Positions 22,662-37,100 of a stretch of 64,000 bases of DNA are shown here, piece after piece (positions within the stretch are counted from its first letter, which is position 1; every line of letters begins with the position of its first letter). Both the position numbers and the translations under genes were made by a program. This stretch comes from Tigriopus japonicus. Lineage: Eukaryota > Arthropoda > Copepoda > Harpacticoida > Harpacticidae. The notes under the pieces were generated by a model that was given only the letters and a program-made list of their open reading frames with translations, did not search any database and was not told the origin of the DNA. The DNA lies in the NCBI GenBank assembly GCA_010645155.1, contig CM021319.1, forward strand, positions 3,639,767 to 3,703,766, in the 5' to 3' direction.

Positions 22662-25126
22662 ATTGAAAAGCTTGGGCGGTATGAATTAGCCCATTTGTCC
22701 GAGATTCGCTTCGTAGTCACTCCCACAAGATTTTAGAAATTCATTTCAGTTATATTGTTTCTCCCTTGAGAGATCTCCCGGTCTCGCTTTCTGACTGAAA
22801 AAGACATCAAAGACAGGACTGTCCTGTGAAGATAACCTTGTCCGTGTTGTGAGTTCTAGGGAGAATATACCATGATTTGTTAATTGTGCCATGAATACCG
22901 CTAGTTATAAATTTATTAATTACTTCAAAGCTATTTCCTTACGAGACTGAGAGGTACGGATGTGAACTGTCAGAGTCTGAAATAGTGATGATACCAAGGG
23001 ATAATTCAAATTGGTGGATGACGCTATATCGTATATTAATTTTAAAAACTCTTTCAACTAGAGACATTTCATTGGGCCCTGAAACACAAGTATGCCGAAT
23101 ATTGGCTAAAATAACTAAATTGTACGTCATTCGCCAGATCATTCCGACTTTTTAAGAAAATAAGCCGACTTGAATTGAATGAATGAATTTATTTTCTCGT
23201 TAGCAATTGAAATTCAAAGTCTGCAAATTTAAAGGAACGCCATAAACTAAATGTAAATATCGGTCAGCGGCAAATGTGTTTTGAAGGAGCAAGATTTTAT
23301 CTGACATAGAGGACTCGTTTGTCCTAGAGCACTATAATAACATGTTATTATAGTGCTCTAGTTTGTCCCAGTTTGATGGTTAAATGTTCAGTTGAGCTCA
23401 ACTCTCCGTCGTTCCGTTCGTTCGTTAAGTCTGTCACGTGCGCTCCACTTGTTCGCTTCTCATCTAAACAAAAAGTTCAAAGAAACGCTACGACGCTTCT
23501 TCAGTGAACTAACTTCCTGACCATGGGGATTTGAGATGGATAAACGTGTCCGCATCTCAAATGATTGCAGATGTAAAATATTAACTAAAGGATTACTTCA
23601 ATACGATTGCTGTGGGTTGCGTGAGGCATTCGGGTGGAATGACCAGGCCCATAAATAAATAAATACGCACTGCCGATCGGCAGGAAAGGTGAACCCATTT
23701 CCCGGTCAGTCAGTGTCACTAAATTTGTACCAAATTCCAACTCACTAGCGCAAACGAGATGTCACCAGACCCGTCTGAAACCAAATTAAGACGCCTGAAT
23801 CAATGTTCCACGGAGTTCTGCTCGATGATGGGGATATTGATCGTACATCTGAATCTTTTTTCGACTCGATTTGAGTAAACAATCCGATTCCGGGGCTCAA
23901 ATGGAACTTTTGGGCATGGATTTGTCAGCCAGCATCTCCGCCCGTTCTTAAGAAACTCGCGTCTGTGAATCAAAACAAACCCCCAACTTGTTGAGCAATG
24001 ACCTTTCCGACGTGATTCCCGTCATTGGTGAACAAGAGAGTCCATCCATCGATTAATCCACCTTATTGAACCGAACAATCCAAGTGTGTTGAACCTCTGT
24101 CCGATTTGGTTTCCGCTCTCGAGGTCACTGACTGAGGCTGAGGCCGCGAAATATTACGGGATTTCAACACGGGTGAGAAACTCAAATGAAAGAACAGAGC
24201 CAACCCACAACTGAAAAGTTTTGTTCGACTCACAAGCTCAATATCTAGTTAAAGGATTAATAGTAGGTGACGGTTGAAAGGTAGGTAAGAGGTATCCCAA
24301 GGGAGCCGAAATTAAAGACAGATGGAACTCTGCTATTAAGGTCGATCGACAAAGAACGTCAGAACTGTTGCAGGAAAGCACATCTCATTGAAAATATCGG
24401 ACAAAACGTGGACTAGGATGGTTTCATATTAGACTCATTCACTCACTCATTTAAGTGCCAGACAAAAAAATGTAGCTTTTAGTAGAGCTCTAGTTTTTAG
24501 GATACTGAACGTTAAACCATCGGGATGTGCGATAAAAATGTTCAAGAAGCCAGGATCAACTTCAATCAAGGGTAGGAAGGATTTTCACGGAGGAAAGAAA
24601 CAAAGCGAAAGGCGTAAGAGAGCACCGGATGGAAATGAGTTGCCTTTCTCTCCTTTTTTTCGTTCTTTCTCTGCGTTTTTTCCCTTGGTGCCCTTTTTCT
24701 CACGTCTGGGAAGAGGAGGATGGTTTCAGGGTGGAACAACTTATTCAACAGCGGGCACGCGTGGAAACTGGTCTGTCTGTCTGTCTGTTTGCTATTTGTG
24801 GTACCCGGGAACGAACCTACCGTGCGTCCCTTTCGGCTGGGTCACGATGGAACCTCTTCCTCGGCGGTGAAGAGAAGCGAGACATCCCCCCAAAGGCTGG
24901 TTTACCCATGGTGATGAGTCTATCCCGGCTGGCTCGTCCTAAGGAACGAACGGTTCCCTGTACCATGATTCTGGATGGCTTTTCCCCGCTAGCTTCTTGG
25001 GCCAATCATTGAACTTACCCATTGTTCAAGACGTTGTCCATGATCTTGAACCACCCTGCTTTCAGCGTTGGCTTCATGTGGAACCACTTTAATCATCCCA
25101 TGCGGATCTGACCATTCTGGCTCACG
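22662..25126. other. Region between DRP1 and LRP1
   Basis: DRP1 3' UTR and LRP1 upstream region. The one clear structure is a 36-bp palindromic insertion (23325-23360). The last 600 bp contain a pyrimidine-rich stretch (about 24650-24710), a CTGTCTGT repeat near 24770, and several short overlapping chance open frames. No exon recognised. Confidence 0.5.
23325..23360. mobile_element. 36-bp perfect palindrome with 8-bp target duplication
   Basis: TAGAGCACTATAATAACA followed immediately by its exact reverse complement, flanked by the perfect direct repeat GTTTGTCC (23317-23324 and 23361-23368). This is the structure of an hAT-type insertion reduced to its two terminal inverted repeats. The same terminal sequence occurs at 12462-12487. 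Confidence 0.75.
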
Positions 25127-28100
25127 ATGAGCACGATTCACTTCATACTGATCGTGTTTGGGGCGCTTTTGAGTCGGGGTCTCAGACCCGCCGGGGGCTT
25201 GGAACTCCCGGCCTTCCGATTACAATGTGGACCCACGGAATTTGCGTGTCACGATGGCATTAAATGCGTTCCCGTGACTCGAATTTGCGATTCAGCACCC
25301 GATTGCTTCGATGGGAGCGATGAACCCTTGGATTGTCCCAGGAATGTGGCCTGTCGGGCGGGGCAATTTTCGTGCGCTCTCAGTGGGAAATGTATCCCGG
25401 TTGAGTAAGTGGAATAGAGCCTTGACCTCTGTTAATGAATTCATCATTTCTATACGGTTTCTTTTCGGGAATCCTAGGTGGACATGTGATGGCGAGGATG
25501 ATTGTGGCACGGACTCAAGTGCAACACCGGACTTGTCGGATGAGGATCCGGCTTTGTGTCAACGGTCGGTCCAATGCGAGCCGAGCAAGTTTCCTTGTCG
25601 GGTAAGATTGTGTTGCTATCGTGTACGAAGAGTCTAAAAGTCTGATTCGATGCATTCATTTGTAGGATAATGTGACGTGTTTGGACCTCCCATTATTTTG
25701 CAATGGGGCTCTGGACTGTCCCGACAAGTCGGATGAAGGACCGCAATGCAAATTGAAGCAATCTTGTCGCAAGTCGGATTGCTCGCATGGTTGTGCCATC
25801 ACTTGGAAAGGACCCCGATGCTATTGTCCCCCAGGCTCTCAACCCAATCCAAAATCCCCCCACAAGTGTTTAGATGTGGACGAATGTCAGGTAACTTCAA
25901 AAGAACCGTGATTGACTCAGTCGATTTATGTCTTTGCTAATCATCTTTTCACTTCAGATCAAAGGCCAGTGCGATCACTTGTGTCGGAATCGTCCAAATT
26001 CATTCCAATGTGACTGCGTACCGGGTTATCAACTGGATAAAGGTCACTTCTGTCGAGCAATCAATTGGCCACCGTCCGCTCCGCCCATTCTGTTCATCGC
26101 TAATACCGCCAATATCGAGTCGGTCTTCCTCAATGGATCGGCCATTGCCAAAACCAAGCCGGGAGCTTTGGAGGAGACGCTAACTGTGGATGTGATTCAT
26201 CGAAATAAATCCGTCTGCTGGATGAGCCACTCGCCTTCAAATGTGACTGGGAGAGCAATAGAATCACGTCAATCAAGTCTCAAATGTGCTCACATGAACC
26301 ATTTAGACGAGGGTTCGTGGGAACTGCCCGACCTCGGTGCTTTTGGCATGGAGTCGATCTCGCAATTTGCCATCGATTGGACCACTGACAATTGGTATTT
26401 CTTGGACGAAGACAACGAGATGGTTTTGTTGTGCCATTTACGAATAGACCATCATCATTTTATTTGCAAAGTCGTTGTCTCCGGAGCTTTGAGCAAACCG
26501 AGAGGCATTGCATTGGACCCGGGGCAAAATATGGCTTTCATTTCTGTGTGGGGTCGAAGTCCGGCGTCAATTGAGAGCGTATCTCTGAGTGGAGGTTCCC
26601 GCAAATCCATAATTAAATCCAAGATTGTCTATCCCTACGGAATTAGCGTCGACTTGCCACGCAAAAGAATCTTTTGGGTGGATACTTATATGGATTGTAT
26701 CGAGAGTGCCAACTACGATGGTTCACAGAGGGAAACTCTTTGGCGAGGACACCCAATGCAAAATCTTTATGCCGTGGCCGTGTTTGAGAATGACGTGTTC
26801 GTCTCAAGTTGGAGGGACAATTCAATTAAACGGATCAACAAATTTCACCCCAAGAACCAAATAACGCTCGTCCAAGGCCTTCGACGGCCCTTTTCACTCA
26901 AGATCAGCCACAGGCAGATCCAATCGTATAATCGAAGCGTGGCTTGCGATATCCCCGAGATTTGCCAACATGTACGTTTATTCTTTTTCAAACACCGATC
27001 TGAAAGACAAGCTTTCATCATTGCGTTCTGTTCTCTTTTAGATTTGTGTTCTGACTTTGGTGGAACCGCATTACGAATGTCTTTGTCAAAAAGGGTTTTC
27101 CCTAACCGATGATGGGAAGTGTCAATTGAAGGAATTGAATCAATTCCTTCTTCTCAACCAAAGACGACCTAACATGATTCGAGCTATTGGGTTGAGCGAA
27201 TTCAATCGCAGTAATGATGCGATTATCCCCATCACTGGATTGAAAAAACCTGGACCTTTTGACTTTTTAGTCCAAGATCGATTACTGTTTGTCGCAGATC
27301 AAGAATCAGACGTGATTTATCAACAGAAAATTGACACCGGGGAGCGCACCATTTTCCTTGATCCAGGTAAGAACAGAAACCAACCTTTTTGGCGAAATTA
27401 TTGACCTGATATTTCGTTACCACTACCAAGTATTATAATTACCTTGTGTTGGATGGATCCCTACTTATCACAATTATATTTCACACACAATTTCCAGGAC
27501 AAGTTGGCCTGACAGCCTTAGCTGTTGATTGGGTCGGTCGCAATCTGTATTGGTCGAGTTCCCGAGCTAAAGCTCTTTTCGCCAGTCGGATTTCGGATGC
27601 TCGACTCACGAGAAAACTCGTCAACTTCCCGAATGATGGCATCGTCGAGTCGATTGCACTAAATCCGATGTTGGGTCTGATATTCTGGAGCACGAAACCT
27701 TTATCTTTAGACGAGGCCAACGAAAACCCGGGATTCATTTACTCGGCGTGGATGGATGGTACTCATATTGAGGTACTGCCTTCCAAAGGCATCAAATGGC
27801 CTGGACATCTGACGGTTGATTTCTCGAGTAATCGTCTATTTTGGACTGATGTCTTTCTGAAAAGAATTTCAAGTGCCGACTTGAATGATCTAAGCTTACC
27901 AATTCAACACCATGGACCCGCCTCGAAAATTAATGACCTCCAAGGTCTTGCCGTTTTCGGCAATGACTTGATGTGGTCAGAAATGGACCAAGGACTAGTG
28001 AAGAGATGGGATATGACGCACAAATCCATGGCTGGCCAACTCCAGATGAACCTCGAGATCATTGCCCTGAAACTGTACGATCCCGGAAATCAACCTGGTT

Positions 28101-31100
28101 TGAGTAATGAAACTGCATCAATCCGTGGTTGTGACAATTGCTCGCAGTTGTGTCTGATTATTCCCAAAGCCGGTCGAGGTTGCTATTGTTCCAATCACTC
28201 TCCTCCGAGTTTGGATTGCATCAAGAATGAAGACCAACTGACCACCTCGGCGTCAGTCTCATTTTGCGGCGAAAACGGATTTCAATGTGCCAATGGTCGT
28301 TGCATAGACATCGCTTTTTTGTAAGATCTTTTTACTCAAAATGCAATATTAGATTGAAAGAAACCCGACTTTAAAACACCAAACCCAAAAATTGTTTATT
28401 TCAGGTGCGATGGGACTGAGGATTGTCCCTCAGGAGAAGACGAGGATCCAAAAGTGACTTGTGCCAATGTAACATGTGCCAGCGATCAGTTTCATTGTGA
28501 TCACACCAAATGCATCGGACACGATCAAGTGTGTGACGGAAATTCCGATTGCCGCGACGAATCGGACGAGGACTCGAAAAACTGTCTCAAGGTCATTGGA
28601 TGTGATACGGAGAAATATTTCCGATGTCAGGTAAGCCAAAGCCTCGGATTGAGTCCTTAACCCATGCATTGACAAGATTGTTTTGATTAGGTTTCGGGGA
28701 TATGCATTCAAAAAGCGTTTGTTTGCGATTTGGAGTTGGATTGTGGCCCTGGTGATCGATCCGATGAGCCCGACGATTGCCCTCGACCTACTTGTGACCT
28801 CACCGAGTTCTCTTGCCATTCCATGCGGAAATGCATTCCGTTGGATTATCTATGCGATGGCGAGGACGATTGCCTCGATGGGAGTGATGAGCGAGAGTGC
28901 GAGCATTTCTGTCAAGATACCAAGCAATTCTATTGCCATGTGGATCAAAAGTGCTTGGGATTAACTGCCGTGTGCAATGGCAAGAAAGATTGTAGTGACG
29001 GCTCCGATGAAGCCAATTGCAAGAACATTCACTTAAATCATACTTGCCCCAAGGACAAGTTCCTCTGCGGGAGTGGCGAGTGTATTCCGAAGGTGTTTGT
29101 CTGCGACGGAGCATCGGATTGTGAGAATGGCGACGACGAATTGCCAGAGCAGTGTTCAGATTTCGAGCTCACTTGCAGTCCAACTCTGGAAAGAGCTTGC
29201 GCCTCCAAGACCAAATGCTTGCCTTTGTCGTATTGGTGCGATGGGGATGTGGATTGTCCGGATGGATCGGATGAGTCGGATTGCGTGACCACGCACGCGG
29301 ATCTTTGTGATTTCCCCTCATTCTCATGTCAAGATCGTGGTAGTAGTAATCGCTCAATTTGTTTGGACGTGACTCGACTGTGCGATGGAAAAATCGATTG
29401 TGCCGATGGAACGGACGAGGGGCTATTGTGTTCCGAAGAATTGTGTTCTCAACGTGGCCATTTGTGCTCGGATCTGTGTCAAAATTCACCTGATGGTCTT
29501 CGATGTCATTGTCCCTCAGGTCTCCATTTATCTACGCGAAACCGAACTCACTGCACAGATGAGCATCCGTGCGATGAATGGGGCACGTGTTCCCAAGGCT
29601 GCTTGGCCATTTCCTCTCGGAGACACAAGTGCTTTTGTCGAGATGGTTATGCTCTGGAAAGTGACGGGTACTCGTGCAAATCCAAAGATCCCAGTGTGCC
29701 CATGGTCATTTTCAGTTCAAGAACTGAAATCCGAGGCATCAATTTGAGAACGGGTGTGAGTCGGCCTTTGGTGACCAGTTTGAAGAACGCCATCTCGTTG
29801 GATTTCCATTTCGAAGGGGATCAGCGGTTCATCTTTTGGGCGGATGTGCTGGAAAACCGAATCTACCGCGGAACCATTATTGGCCATTCGTTGTCCAATG
29901 TTCAAACCATCATCGAGAATGGACTCACGCGCATTGAAGGCATGGCTGTGGATTGGATTGGACAGAACTTATATTGGGTTGAAAGCCACATGGATCAAAT
30001 TGAAGTCGCCAAACTGAATGGATCGTACCGGAGAACATTAATTTCTGGGGGAATGGAATCTCCGAGATCGTTGGTCCTAGACCCTAGAGAGGCAATATTA
30101 TTTTGGGCTGATTGGGACAGCCGAGCTCCGAGGATTGAATCTTGCAGCATGTCAGGCGATCAAACCACGCGAAAGGTGGTATTTGCTGTGAATTTTGGCG
30201 GCACCGGTGCTTTACCTAATGACTTGACTTTGGACCGAGAGATGAGACGGATTTATTGGGTTGACGCCTCTTCAGATTCCATCCATACCGTTACCTACGA
30301 GGGAGAAGATCATCATCTCATTCTTCATGGTGCAGCCTATCTGTCGCATCCGTTCGCCATTAGTTTGTATGAATCCTTCGTATATTGGACAGATTGGCGA
30401 GCTGGAGCCGTGATTAGGGCCAATAAGTGGAATGGTTCGGACATTCGGGTTATCGAGAGGGTCGTTGGCAAACCCTATGATCTCCATGTGATGCATCCGT
30501 CTCGACATTCCACGGCCAACGTGGATTTGAATCTTCTGCATTGTCAAAACACTAACGGGAAATGTTCTCATTTGTGCCTCCTAGAGAGAGACCATGGCTT
30601 TGTTTGTGCCTGTCCTCACCTAATGAGCTTATCCAAGGTGGATAACCGAACTTGTGTGGAAAACAAACGCGTGTTCGTGATTGCCCGAACCAACGATATC
30701 ATTGGTATCGATCTCGACCATCTCGAGCGCCACGCCATTCCTCCCATTCCGTTATCGAGCGTGTCCCACCCAACCAATTTGCAGTTCCACGCCAAGTCCA
30801 ACCGAATTTTATGGCTCAACGCGAATGGCAATGAATCTGAATTGAAGGCTGCCAATTTGAACGGCACATTGACCAAGACAATCTTGGACCGTGCCCTCAT
30901 TCGCACCCATGCTTTCAGTTGTGATTGGAACACGGGGAACATCATATTTGCCTCTCAGCTTTCTTTGCCTATGAAAAACCGCACCTCCGAGTTTAACGAC
31001 GAAATGATGAGCAATATTTTTGTGACGAACGCCAATGGAGAATTCCTAAGCCTCTTGATACGCGAAAATCCTGGATCCATTCGTGGTCTTGTCACGATTC

Positions 31101-34100
31101 CAAGTTTAGGTGTCATGTTTTGGAACGATGACACTGGTATCAAAGAAAGCCTGAAGACCAGTAAAATGGACGGAAGTGGAGTGGAAGAGTTGCGAAGTTT
31201 CATCAAAGAGGATACGGACGACATTGATCAAAATGACGCCGATGATGAACGAGTTGGTCCAGCATTACTCATTTCTAATCTCTCCTATAACGGCCGAGGA
31301 CACACTCTTCTCTGGATCAATGCCAAAGAGAGTTCCATCTACCAATACACCATAGCCACGGGAAAGATGGATGTGATTTATTCTGCCCCAGGTACCCGAT
31401 TGACGGCATTGACAGTCTTCGAGAACTTTTTGTACTTTGCCAATAACTCCATACCAGGTCATCACAGCTTAGTGCGGGTGGATTTGAATTCCACGCAATC
31501 ATTCCAAGTGATGTTGAATACCTCTCAAGAGTTCCTGTCCCTCATGGTCTACAACCCAGATTCACAAACGACGACCAATGGCTGCTCCAAAGATAACGGA
31601 GGCTGTCAACAATTGTGCTTAGCCCAAGGAACAAGTAACGTGGTATGTAGTTGTGCCTTGGGATACGAATTATTCAATAGGACCAATTGCCTAGCCACCC
31701 CATCGAATCTACTGATCCATACTTCTCGAGACGGCCTTTCCGGCAAGACCATTTATTCCCAACCTCACGATGGCTTGCTCTTCCTTCCGCCATTGCCCAA
31801 GACCATATACCCGACAAGTGTAGCCACCTTGCCTGGTCAGGAAAAGATCTTCTGGATCGATAACACGGAGGGTGCCATTTATTCCATGGCCCGAAACGGG
31901 AACAACTTGACTCGAATTCTGGGTCAACTTCACTCGCCTCGACAATTAGCCGTGGATCCTGTGGCCAACCATATCTATTGGACGGACGACAAACTCAACG
32001 TGATTGAATTGTGCGACTTTGAGGGCGCTAAGCGCTACGTGGTGATATCAGAAGGTCTGGATGAAGTGTACGCCATCACTTTGGATCCGTCGGCTGGTTA
32101 CATGTTTTGGACCGAACTTGGTTCCAAACCAACGATCCGAAGAGCAGGTCTAGACGGATCCAATCGGCGGGTGATTGTGCAGATGGATTTGAAGAGACCC
32201 ACCGGGCTGACCCTGAGTCCGAAACATGAGCGGTTGTTCTGGTGCGATCCCGAATTAGGCGTCCTCGTCTCAGTCCGATATGATGGAACCATTCGAAATT
32301 CGATCCTCCACAAACTGAGTCGTTTCCTTGAATCGCCCGTTAGTCTCGTGTTTCATGAAGATCATTTGATTTGGCTGGATTCGAATTTTATGGGCGGAAG
32401 TATCTCCAAGATCAGGGTTGATACGGATCATGATCAAGTTGAACGGCTCTACGATCATTTGGGAGATTCTCTTTACCTCCACGACATTGCCATCTACTGT
32501 CCTAGTTGTGAAGTGGGACGCAATCCCTGTCAACTCTTCAACGGGGGTTGTGAGGACATATGTTTGTATAACGGGGATCAGATCAATTGTGCCTGCCAAT
32601 ATGGAAAAGTAGCATCCGATAACAAAACATGTGAGGATTACCAGGACTTCCTGCTCTTCTCGAAAGTGTCGAGTATTCAGAGTGTGCATATTTACAACGC
32701 CAAAGACAAGAATCCCCCGATGGCCCCAATTAGCCGGAGTGACATCATGAAGAACGTGATTGGTTTGGCGAGTGATCCACCCAACAAACGCATCTTCTAC
32801 TCAGACATGAAGCGAGGCTCGATCAACACGGTGAAATTCGACGGGTCCGATCATCGAGTTCTTATTGCAGACCAAGGTTCAGTGGAAGGGATGGCCTTCG
32901 ATGCTCATCGAGGGATTCTATTTTGGACATCAAAGTCGGATAATTCGATTAATCAAGCCAAAATCGATCTGGACCTCGAAGAGCAACACCCAAAGAGAGT
33001 GGTCATGCTTGGGTCACAGGATCGTCCCCGAGGCATTGATGTGGATCGCTGTCAAGAGCAAATCTATTTCACCAATTGGAACCCTGAACGTCCGGTGATC
33101 CAGAGGGTATGGCGATCTGGCTTCGGATTAGAAACCATCATATCTAGTCAGATTCAAATGCCCAATGCGGTAGCGGTCGACTCTGTAGCTCGAAAGTTCT
33201 ATTGGGCCGACGCTCGTCTCGACAAACTGGAAAAAGTGGACATTGGAACCCTTTACCGAGTGACCTTGACCCATTCCAAACCCAGTCATCCGTTCTCATT
33301 AGCCGTGCATGGCGAATATCTGTTCTTTAGCGATTGGCAACTTCATGCCGTGGTCCGAGTTAACAAGCACACCGGAGAGGATCTCACCTTTCTGAGGAAG
33401 AACATTCCTCGGCCAATGGCTCTCTCGGCAGTTGGCACCAATTCGTCCTCCTTGGTTTGCCAATCCGACGGCTGCATGGTATTAAACGGTGGCTGTGAGG
33501 ATTTGTGCACTCTCGACGATCAACGCGAGGTTTCTTGTGCTTGTTTTCCTCATCGGTTTCCCATCGATCCCGAGAGGAAACGGTGTGCCTCTCAAAAGCA
33601 ACAATGTGATGATCCCGACGCATTTCGTTGTGCTCAAGGGGCCTTTGACGGGAGCCCCGTATGCATTCCGTACAACCTGACTTGTGACGGAGTCAACCAT
33701 TGCCTAAGTGGCTCGGATGAGGACTTGAGATATTGCGCCATTCGCCAGTGTCGTTCCAAATACTTCCAATGTGCCAATAACCGCTGCATTTCGAAAATCA
33801 AGCAATGCGATCAAAAGAACGACTGCGGAGATTTTTCCGATGAATTAGGTTGTCCGTGTCCACAGGCAGATATGTTCAAGTGCTCATCGGGGCATTGCAT
33901 TGCCAGTACGGAGCGATGCGATGGCAACCCAGATTGTCGGGATGCCTCAGACGAGAAGAACTGCGCCAAAGTGGATTGCTCAATTGCACACCTGAATGCC
34001 AAGACCACCCCGCTCCCAGTGTCCGATCAAAGCCGATTGGCGCAATGCAACCAGACCACGGCCTGCATTCTGCCCGAATGGATTTGTGATGGAACCAACG

Positions 34101-37100
34101 ACTGTTGGGACAACAGTGATGAAGAGGATTGCCATAATGAGTTGAGCAAGCAATCGCCCAAGGTACTCGATCCTCAGACTTGTCCCAAAGGTACGATGCA
34201 ATGCCGCAATGCGAAATGCGTCCCATTAGGGTGGGTGTGTGATAAAGAAAACGATTGCCATGATCAACTTGCCGAAGGGGGAACTTCTTCCGACGAAGAG
34301 AATTGCTTGAAACGTCCCTGTGATCTTCATCACTTCAAGTGCGGGAATGGGGAGTGTATCCCTCGAAATTGGGTGTGCGATCGCACTCCGGATTGTAGCG
34401 ATCTTTCCGATGAAGCTGATTGCTCCCGAGAGGCAGGTCAAGGGTGTCATCCTGTTCTGGAATTCCAATGCTCTCCGGGGAACTGCATTCCCAGACTCTG
34501 GATGTGCAATGACAACGTCGACTGCGATCTGAGTGCTGGGGAGAAAAACGATGAAGATCCTCTCTTGTGTTCGTCATCGTCAAGTGTGGCGTGTCGTGAA
34601 GACGAGTTCCGTTGTCTGAATAACCGATGCATATCCAGTAAATTCTATTGCGATCACGACAATGATTGTGGCGATCATTCCGATGAGCCGCGCACTTGCG
34701 ATTACAACTATTGTCCCAAGAACTTCTTTCGCTGCCACGACCAAATGGGCTGTGCGTCATACGCTCATCTCTGTAATGGACATGCCGATTGTAACGATCG
34801 ATCCGATGAAAACGTCACGGTTTGCCAAGCGTTGGAACACCACGTGAACGTGTCTCTTCAAAGGAGCTCATGCCACAGTAACAACGAATTCGGGTGCGAC
34901 AACGGAGCGTGCATTTCTTGGGACTTGCTCTGCAACGAACGCAACGATTGTGGCGACTACTCGGATGAGACCAGTTGTAACGTCAACGAGTGTGAAAATC
35001 CATATACCTGCGAACATATTTGCAACGACAAACTGATTGGCTATGAATGTCAATGCAATCCCGGCTTCAAAGTCCGTGACAAGGATCCGAGTCTCTGCCA
35101 AGATATCGATGAGTGCGAAGAACTCCGTGCTTGCTCTCAAACGTGTTTGAACACACCTGGCTCGTTCAAGTGTTCGTGTATGCCCGGTTATGTCCCATTT
35201 GACGATGGCTTGAGATGCAAGGCCAATACTAGTGAGCCCGCCAAGCTCATCTTCACCAATCTGTACTACATTCAAATGAGCTCACTCCAGGGAGAAAGCA
35301 CCATTCTCGTCAAGAATCAGAGTAACACTGTGGCCTTGGATTATGACTGGAAGACCAAGTGTCTGTTTTGGTCGGACGTGACGTCTCTGGGATCGAGTAT
35401 CCGAAAGTTCTGCAATTGGGACAAACCCATCACGGGAAACGCCACGCAAGATCGGGTTCTGCCCTTGCTCACTCTTCGCAACCCTGATGGGCTGGCTATT
35501 GATTGGGTGGGACGCAATCTCTATTGGTGCGATAAAGGAAGTGACACCATTGAAGTGGCTAATCTGGATGGCCAGCATCGCAAAGTGTTGATCGATTCCG
35601 GCCTCCAAGATCCTCGAGGAATGGCGGTTGATCCCCACAGCGGACTTCTGTTCTGGTCAGATTGGGGATCTGAGCCCCATATTGGTCGGGCGGGAATGGA
35701 TGGATCCAATATTCGGATGATTGTGTCCGAGAACTTGGGCTGGCCTAACGCTCTAACTTTAGACTACACCACCAAGCGGTTATATTTTGGAGATGCCAAG
35801 AAAGATTACATTTCCGTTACCGATTATGAGGGTCGGAACATCCATTTGATCATGTCTCATAAAACAAATCCAGGGGCTCGTCTCCATCAGATTTTTGCTC
35901 TCACCATGTTTGAAGATTACATCTATTGGACAGATTGGGAGGCCAAGTCCATATTAAGGGCCTCCAAACTTGGCCAGAATCCGTCCAATCGAACAGTAAC
36001 CAAATTGATCACTCCTCATCACAAACCAATGGATGTCAAGGTAAGTGGGTGAAAGAAATGAATCCATTGATATACACGTATCATTCATTCTCGTGTTTCT
36101 TCCCTCCCATTTTCAGATCCTTCATCCCTTGCGACAACCGGAACTGGCATATAATCCGTGCCAAAACAATGGAGGTTGTGAGGCTCTTTGCTTGCTTTCA
36201 CCAGGTTTGAATGGCGTCAAGAATGTCTGTGCTTGTCCCGAAAACTTTGTCCTGGAAGACAATGGTCTCTCGTGTAAATCCAATTGTTCCTCATCCAAAT
36301 TCGTTTGTGAAAACACCGTGAAATGTATCCCATTCTGGTGGCGATGTGACGGACAAGACGATTGTGGCGATGGATCAGACGAACCGCCTGAATGTCCAAA
36401 GTTTGTGTGTCGTCCCGGTGAATTTCAATGCAACAACAACGTGTGCATTCATCCCACTAAGATCTGTAAGCCACTTTTTCTGCTTGATTTTAAACTATTT
36501 GGTCACCTAATGAATCCTGTTCATTCAATTTAAGGCGACTCCAAAGACGATTGCGGTGATCAGAGCGACGAAGTGGCTTGCAATGACTACGAATGTCTCA
36601 CTGATTGGTTCAAATGTCCCGGCAACGAGACGACATCCGGATTTTGTCTTCCACCAAGTCTTCATTGCAACAACGAATCGGATTGTCCCAACGGAGAAGA
36701 TGAGAGAGATTGTATTCCGGCAGAATGTCCCATGAATCACTTCAAGTGTGGCAACGGAAAATGCATGCCCAATGTGTGGGTTTGCGATGGATCCAATGAT
36801 TGTGGAGATAACACTGGTAAGAAATGGTCCAATGTGTCAGATTGTTATTTTGCAGAAATAAGCCAGGAGGTCGAACTAAGTTTGTTAAAGCTAAATAAGC
36901 TAAATTTTATAATATTTCACCCTGTCCTGATTTTTTTTGCCAACATGAAGGTTTTTGTAAGAGGTAGCAATCATTCAAATTGGGATTAAAGTAAAAATAC
37001 CTCACCTATCCAAAATCCGCACAACTCTTTGTTTGACATCGGACAAAAGTCCGATTGGAGTTCAGCACCACCATGTATCAAGGAAAACTATTCTGTTTCA

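Noticed and set aside
28730..36052. Many 60-140-codon minus-strand frames across LRP1
   Set aside because: They are shadows of the cysteine- and Asp-rich codon pattern of the LDLR-A and YWTD repeats.
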